From contig JAIJJM010000040.1 of the NCBI GenBank assembly GCA_022728415.1, positions 1 through 10,698 on the forward strand: DNA of 10,698 nt, read 5' to 3'. Below, in pieces: positions 7,635 through 10,698 of this stretch; the stretch's first letter is position 1, and every line of letters starts with the position of its first letter. Position numbers and translations under genes: made by a program. The notes under the pieces were generated by a model. The model was not told where the DNA came from. It saw only the letters and a program-made list of their open reading frames with translations, and ran no database searches. This stretch comes from Collinsella sp. Its GTDB lineage: Bacteria > Actinomycetota > Coriobacteriia > Coriobacteriales > Coriobacteriaceae.

Positions 7635-7791
7635 GTCCCTCGGGGGCGGGGCGGGCGCCTGCCGCCATATATGAACTTTATCGCGAGTTCCGCACGAACA
7701 GGAGGCCACTTAATGTGGCCTCCGTCGTGAGCAGGACTGTCCGAGCAGGAAAGTTCATATGCGCCGCCCGGCTCCCGCCGCTCTCAGGGGC
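7635..7791 (+). repeat. Palindromic element, copy 2 (opposite orientation to copy 1)
   Basis: The core (7677-7752) matches the copy 1 core read on the other strand, with about eight differences including a 1-nt indel. It contains a perfect 9-bp hairpin, 7701-7709 pairing with 7715-7723, loop TTAAT. Relative to copy 1, the second pair of this stem is G:C instead of A:T, a compensatory double change. The core is flanked by an 11-bp perfect inverted repeat (7669-7679 with 7750-7760). Pairing continues imperfectly, in the same register, out to about 7646/7783, and a CCCT/AGGG block pairs beyond that. The arm sequences are unrelated to those of copy 1. Boundaries are approximate because the outermost pairing is imperfect. 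Confidence 0.8.
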
Positions 7792-7888
7792 ATCTCTCAT
7801 GCAAAGACTTTTGTCGGATAAAGTCCGAGGTCAGTGGCGTTTTATACCGAGAATTTCAAAAAAGTTGAAAATTCATTACAAATTTGCG
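7792..7888. other. Short AT-rich intergenic stretch with inverted repeats
   Basis: No coding region is supported here. It holds a 6-bp inverted repeat (GACTTT 7806-7811 with AAAGTC 7820-7825) and an AT-rich inverted repeat (TTTCAA 7854-7859 with TTGAAA 7865-7870, extendable to 7851-7874 with one bulged A). The second lies just upstream of the cstA -35 box, where it could be an activator site, or the A/T tracts could act as an UP element. Both are weak by themselves. Confidence 0.4.
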
Positions 7889-7917
7889 TTGACTTTAGGT
7901 AACTAAAGTTTCATACT
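7889..7917 (+). promoter_or_regulatory. Promoter of the cstA leader with internal inverted repeat
   Basis: TTGACT (7889-7894, 5/6 match) and CATACT (7912-7917, 4/6 match) are separated by exactly 17 nt, and an AT-rich stretch lies upstream. Transcription would start near 7924. The spacer carries ACTTTAG-N4-CTAAAGT (7892-7909), a perfect 7-bp inverted repeat placed where a bound repressor would block RNA polymerase. The half-sites loosely resemble DtxR/MntR-type boxes, but this similarity is too weak to name a regulator. Confidence 0.75.
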
Positions 7918-7935
7918 GCTTTTCATCCACTGGGG

Positions 7936-8081
7936 GATGTGAACTCGCACGAATCGTTCACATCATGATTGAAGAGGATTTCTCAGACATGTTCACGCAT
8001 CAGCTAGACATTATCAGCGTAGTAATTATCTGATGCGGGTTAGCACATACAGCTAGCCCGTACGATAACGGGCGGCTGATG
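7936..8081 (+). promoter_or_regulatory. Structured cstA leader RNA with alternative stems
   Basis: Several stems can form in the leader. GATGTGAAC (7936-7944) pairs perfectly with GTTCACATC (7956-7964), and part of it could instead pair with GTTCAC (7991-7996) at the leader-peptide start. GCATCAG (7997-8003) pairs with CTGATGC (8030-8036), or CATCAGC (7998-8004) pairs with GCTGATG (8075-8081). GGGTTAGC (8037-8044) pairs with GCTAGCCC (8052-8059, one G-U), and this excludes GCCCGT (8056-8061) pairing with ACGGGC (8068-8073). These competing pairings, ending just before a terminator, suggest a conformational switch. I recognise no known riboswitch consensus or T-box sequence. Confidence 0.6.
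7989..8033 (+). CDS. Candidate 14-residue leader peptide upstream of cstA
   Basis: The small ORF encodes MFTHQLDIISVVII. A Shine-Dalgarno-like GAGGA (7974-7978) lies 10 nt before the ATG. The last seven sense codons are Ile-Ile-Ser-Val-Val-Ile-Ile, using ATT and GTA codons that are rare in the adjacent cstA. The stop codon (8031-8033) lies inside the 3' arm of the 7997-8036 stem, so ribosome position would directly affect leader folding. This is the arrangement of a transcription-attenuation leader sensing branched-chain aminoacyl-tRNA, or of a stalling peptide. An in-frame ATG at 7965 would extend it to 22 residues but has no ribosome-binding site. Expression is inferred, not shown. Confidence 0.5.
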   Translation: MFTHQLDIISVVII

Positions 8082-8123
8082 AAGATGAGGGTCGTCGAGC
8101 GCAACCGACGGCCCTCATTTTTT
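8082..8123 (+). terminator. Intrinsic terminator/attenuator before cstA
   Basis: A 12-bp stem (8086-8097 with 8106-8117, a single T-G wobble, 8-nt loop AGCGCAAC) is followed by six Ts (8118-8123). Four bases before the stem can pair with the T-run, making it a symmetrical, strong terminator. Only 35 nt separate it from the cstA start and no promoter is visible there, so cstA must be expressed by read-through from the upstream promoter. The alternative is that the leader is a free-standing RNA of about 200 nt. Confidence 0.9.
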
Positions 8124-8158
8124 ATGTCTGAGTAGTTCTTTTTAGAGGAGGAAATGTA

Positions 8159-10024
8159 ATGAACGGAGTTTTGCTCATGGTTGTGGCTGCGGCGGTGCTC
8201 GCCTGCGGCTATCTGGGCTACGGCCGCTGGTTGGCCAACAAGTGGGGCGTTGACAAAGAGGCCCTCACGCCGGCCAAGCGCATGAAGGACGGCAAGAGCT
8301 TCTCGCCCGTCTCCGCCTTCACCGCGTTCTCGCACCAGTTCAGCTCGATCTGCGGTGCCGGCCCTGTCACGGGTACGATCGTCGCCATGGCCTTTGGCTG
8401 GCTGCCCGTCGTGCTCTGGGTCCTCGTCGGCGGCATCTTCTTTGGCGCCGTCCACGACTTTGGTGCCCTGTACGCTTCGATGAAGAACAACGGCAAGTCA
8501 CTCGCTCAGCTCATCGAGAAGTACATCGGCAAGACCGGCCGTCGCCTGTTCCTGCTGTTCTGCTGGCTGTTCTGCATCATCGTCATCGCCGCTTTCACCG
8601 ATATGGTCTGCGGTACGTTTGCTGCTCCCGTCCTCGATGCAGCCACCGGCGCTGTCAACGAGGCTAAGTCCTACGCCGCTGGCTGCGCTGGTACTATCTC
8701 CATCCTGTTCACGTTCGTTGCCATCGTCTTTGGTTGGGCCCAGAGGAAGTTCAACCTCACCGGCGCTGCCGAGTTCGTCACCGGCGTGGTGCTCATGGTT
8801 CTCATGTTCGCCGTTGGTATGCAGTTCCCGGTTTATCTGACCAAGTTCCAGTGGTTCGCCGTCGTCATGGTCTATCTGGTCTTCGCTGGTGCTATGCCCA
8901 TCCAGATGCTCAAGACCCCGCGTGACTACCTTACTTCGATCATGATGATCGTCATGATCGCCTGCGCTGTCCTCGGCATCGTTGTCCTGGGTGTTAACGG
9001 CCAGGCTACGATGACCGCTCCGGTCTTCACCAACTTCTCTGGTGCCTCCGGCATGATGTTCCCGGTCCTGTTTGTCTCCGTTGCTTGCGGCGCTCTCTCC
9101 GGTTTCCACAGCCTCGTTTCTTCCGGTACCTCCTCTAAGCAGGTTGAGAAGGAGCAGGACGCCGTCAAGGTCGGTTTCGGCGCTATGATCGTCGAGTCCT
9201 TCGTCGGCATCCTTGCCATCATCGTCGCCGGCATCATGTTCTCCACCATGAACACCACTGGTGCTAATGGCGCTGCCGTGGGTACCCCGTTCCAGATCTT
9301 TGCCGCTGGTGTTGCTCGCGGTATGCAGGCCTTTGGCATTGACGGCACTGTTGCCACGGTCTTCATGACTATGAACGTTTCCGCTCTGGCCCTGACCTCG
9401 CTCGACGCCGTCGCTCGCATCGCCCGCACTTCGTTCTCTGAGTTCTTTGCCCAGACCAACGACGCTCTGGCCGTCGACTCCAAGGCCGGCTACATGAAGG
9501 TCCTCGGCAACCCCTGGTTCGCCACGGTCGTCACCTTGCTTCCCGGTCTCGCCCTCGCCTTTGGCGGTTATGCCAACATCTGGCCGCTCTTTGGTGCTTC
9601 CAACCAGCTGCTCGGCGGTATGACCATGATCACCCTCGCCGTGTTCTGCAGGTGCACCGGCCGCAAGGGTTGGATGCTCTACGTGCCCGTCGCCTTCCTG
9701 CTCTGCTGCACCTTCACCTCGCTGGTCCAGAGCGCCATGGGCTGCATGACCGCTGTCCAACAGTTTGGCTTCTTCGGTACCATCCCGGCTACCGCCACCA
9801 CGGCTGCCGTCTCCGTCGCCGCCACCAAGGGCCTGCAGCTTGTCTTTGCCATCCTGCTGATGGTCCTGGGCCTCATCGTTGCCGTCAACTGCCTCAAGGA
9901 GTTCTTCGGCAAGGAGGCCGGCTCCATGCCCGACGAGGAGCCCGAGTGGTCCGAGATGGGCAAGGCCGAGTACGGTCGCGCTGCTGCTGAGGCTCCTGCC
10001 GACGCTGAGGCCGCCAAGGCTTAG
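8159..10024 (+). CDS. cstA: CstA-family carbon starvation transporter (pyruvate/peptide uptake)
   Basis: Polytopic inner-membrane transporter of 621 aa. CstA and its relative BtsT in E. coli import pyruvate, and CstA has also been linked to peptide uptake; the substrate here cannot be told from sequence. Seen: TM1 at about 3-20, then the family signature HQFSSICGAGPVTGTIVA (59-76), which corresponds to the HHFxxIAGAGPxxGPxxA region of E. coli CstA. Next is GGIFFGAVHDFGALYASMKNNGKSL (91-115, quoted in part as GAVHDF and NNGKSL), then more than ten hydrophobic segments and a charged, Ala/Glu-rich cytoplasmic tail (about 590-621). It is shorter than E. coli CstA (701 aa), as is usual in Gram-positives. 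AGGAGG (8146-8151) with a 7-nt spacer fixes the start at 8159. An out-of-frame ATG-TAA (8154-8159) overlaps the start codon. Codon choice is strongly biased (ATC, GTC, CTC/CTG, GGC), unlike the neighbouring genes, suggesting high expression. It has its own promoter, leader and terminator. Confidence 0.93.
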   Translation: MNGVLLMVVAAAVLACGYLGYGRWLANKWGVDKEALTPAKRMKDGKSFSPVSAFTAFSHQFSSICGAGPVTGTIVAMAFGWLPVVLWVLVGGIFFGAVHDFGALYASMKNNGKSLAQLIEKYIGKTGRRLFLLFCWLFCIIVIAAFTDMVCGTFAAPVLDAATGAVNEAKSYAAGCAGTISILFTFVAIVFGWAQRKFNLTGAAEFVTGVVLMVLMFAVGMQFPVYLTKFQWFAVVMVYLVFAGAMPIQMLKTPRDYLTSIMMIVMIACAVLGIVVLGVNGQATMTAPVFTNFSGASGMMFPVLFVSVACGALSGFHSLVSSGTSSKQVEKEQDAVKVGFGAMIVESFVGILAIIVAGIMFSTMNTTGANGAAVGTPFQIFAAGVARGMQAFGIDGTVATVFMTMNVSALALTSLDAVARIARTSFSEFFAQTNDALAVDSKAGYMKVLGNPWFATVVTLLPGLALAFGGYANIWPLFGASNQLLGGMTMITLAVFCRCTGRKGWMLYVPVAFLLCCTFTSLVQSAMGCMTAVQQFGFFGTIPATATTAAVSVAATKGLQLVFAILLMVLGLIVAVNCLKEFFGKEAGSMPDEEPEWSEMGKAEYGRAAAEAPADAEAAKA

Positions 10025-10063
10025 CCGATCGGACGGATTGAATCCTCCATCTCTATGACTCGG

Positions 10064-10101
10064 AAAGACCGGGTCCGCAGAACGCGGGCCCGGTCTTTTT
10101 T
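10064..10101 (+). terminator. Intrinsic terminator of cstA
   Basis: A 15-bp stem (10064-10078 with 10084-10098, one T-G wobble, loop AGAAC) has T-rich DNA at its 3' base and six consecutive Ts at 10096-10101. It lies 40 nt after the cstA stop and ends the transcript before the next gene. Confidence 0.95.
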
Positions 10102-10139
10102 GTAAAGAAGGGTGATGCCGGGGTGTTCTCTCAGATGTT

Positions 10140-10182
10140 TTGCGTGAAGGGCGGCGCGCGTTGTACCATATAGACGTATATG
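10140..10182 (+). promoter_or_regulatory. Tentative promoter/operator region of the right-end gene
   Basis: TTGCGT (10140-10145) and TACCAT (10164-10169) with an 18-nt spacer are weak -35/-10 candidates. CATATA-GACG-TATATG (10167-10182) is a perfect 6-bp inverted repeat overlapping the putative -10 and start region, a plausible operator. The preceding terminator means the next gene needs a promoter in this gap, but the boxes themselves are poor. Confidence 0.35.
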
Positions 10183-10203
10183 TGTGCATATGAAAGGGGC
10201 CCC

Positions 10204-10698
10204 GTGGCCAAGACGGTATATTCCGATAACCAACAAAATGTCGATGCTCTGGCTGAGCGTCTGAGCGGACAAACGTCGCTTTCTGCCGAGCGGGCCAAGC
10301 TGGTTGCCTACGACCTGCTCTGCCGCAAGGCGCTCAAGATCAAGTCGAGCGCGCTGGCGCAAATCTTCCGCTCCGTGGATAAGGAGTGCGATACCAAGGC
10401 GATGCGCGATGAGCTTATCGCGGCAAAGATTGTGACCAAGATCGAGGGCAGCGGCATTAACGGCCGCCCGGCGTTCTATACCATCAATGCCGAGATGCAT
10501 GATGCCCAGGAGCAGCCTGTCGAGGATTCCGTTGAGATGCCCGCTGCGGAAGAAGTTGCCCCGCGTGAGCATATCGATACCGACGAGCTGCTCGATGAGC
10601 ATGTCGTGCGCGCCTTTACCGCCAAGGCGGGCCGAGGCGTCTTTGGCGGAGGCGGAAAGCGTGATGCGCAGCGCCGCGCCCAACAGGAACGCTTCCGT
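10204..10698 (+). CDS. Hypothetical protein with winged-helix-like N-terminal region (partial)
   Basis: Starting at GTG 10204, the frame stays open for 165 codons to the window edge, so the 3' end is missing. AAAGGGG (10193-10199) is a suitable ribosome-binding site 4 nt upstream; the nearby ATG at 10190 is in another frame that stops early. The product begins MAKTVYSDNQQNVDALAERL. Residues about 25-95 look like a small helical, possibly winged-helix module: a run of helices, then DELIAAKIVTKIEGSGINGR and a PAFYTIN strand. An acidic stretch (about 100-130) is followed by a basic, Gly-rich segment (GRGVFGGGGKRDAQRRAQ) near the window end. I do not recognise the family. A DNA- or RNA-binding role is only a guess from the charge pattern. 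Codon usage and reading-frame length support a real gene over the long antisense frame on the other strand. Confidence 0.75.
   Translation, partial: MAKTVYSDNQQNVDALAERLSGQTSLSAERAKLVAYDLLCRKALKIKSSALAQIFRSVDKECDTKAMRDELIAAKIVTKIEGSGINGRPAFYTINAEMHDAQEQPVEDSVEMPAAEEVAPREHIDTDELLDEHVVRAFTAKAGRGVFGGGGKRDAQRRAQQERFR

Noticed and set aside
7024..7791. CRISPR array or retron
   Set aside because: Only two inverted copies with no direct repeats or spacers, and no reverse transcriptase or Cas gene in the window.
7715..7906. Plus-strand open frame of 63 codons starting inside palindromic element copy 2
   Set aside because: It starts in the inner hairpin and runs through the second arm and the cstA promoter with no ribosome-binding site; it is not coding-like.
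7989..8033. Macrolide-type stalling leader (like ErmC IFVI or ErmA IAVV)
   Set aside because: The IISVVII stretch superficially recalls these, but the downstream gene is a CstA transporter, not a resistance gene, and the terminator layout differs.
7924..8123. Known riboswitch or T-box in the cstA leader
   Set aside because: I looked for TPP, SAM, glycine, ZTP, guanidine and T-box consensus segments and saw none.
8498..10189. Very long minus-strand open frame (563 codons) opposite cstA
   Set aside because: The translation is low-complexity, Gly/Asp/Glu/His-rich, and arises from the strong codon bias of cstA. The sense frame has transporter motifs, a ribosome-binding site and a terminator.
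10021..10683. Minus-strand open frame of 220 codons at the right end
   Set aside because: It reads through the cstA terminator and is antisense to the GTG-initiated frame, which has a good ribosome-binding site and coding-like composition.

Overview
The window looks like a chromosomal segment of a moderately GC-rich Gram-positive of the Coriobacteriia, most likely Collinsella or a close relative. This is an inference from three things: the gene order acpS-nnr-alr-udg-tsaE-tsaB/rimI/tsaD, the fusion of TsaB, RimI and TsaD in one polypeptide, and the codon usage. No sequence search was possible.

Left region (1-7011): an intrinsic terminator for an off-window gene (47-80) is followed by a promoter (129-158) and a tightly packed six-gene plus-strand operon. 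The genes encode holo-ACP synthase (AcpS, with an unusual C-terminal tail), a bifunctional NAD(P)HX epimerase/dehydratase (Nnr), alanine racemase (Alr), a 4Fe-4S family 4 uracil-DNA glycosylase, TsaE, and a 794-residue TsaB-RimI-TsaD fusion. Gaps run from a 14-bp overlap to 12 bp and most starts have a clear Shine-Dalgarno, so one transcript is likely. The operon combines lipid and cell-wall precursor supply, nicotinamide-cofactor repair, uracil repair, and t6A37 tRNA modification plus ribosomal-protein acetylation.

Middle region (7012-7888): this is accessory DNA. Two diverged copies of a palindromic element, with a conserved core of about 75 nt, lie in opposite orientation (7024-7158 and about 7635-7791). 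They bracket a minus-strand Phd/YefM-type antitoxin gene that has no recognisable toxin and has a perfect 18-bp palindromic operator. The element cores show a compensatory base-pair change. The outer arms of the two copies differ in sequence, yet within each copy they are self-complementary. This is the best candidate here for an undescribed structured element.

Right region (7889-10101): a good promoter with an inverted repeat between -35 and -10 starts a leader of about 235 nt. The leader contains a 14-codon peptide ORF rich in Ile and Val codons, several mutually exclusive stems and a strong intrinsic terminator. It ends just before cstA, a multi-pass CstA-family transporter with strongly biased codons. 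No promoter is visible between that terminator and cstA, so regulated read-through (attenuation or a riboswitch-like device) is likely. A strong terminator ends cstA. The window closes inside a GTG-initiated gene of unknown function that runs off the right edge.
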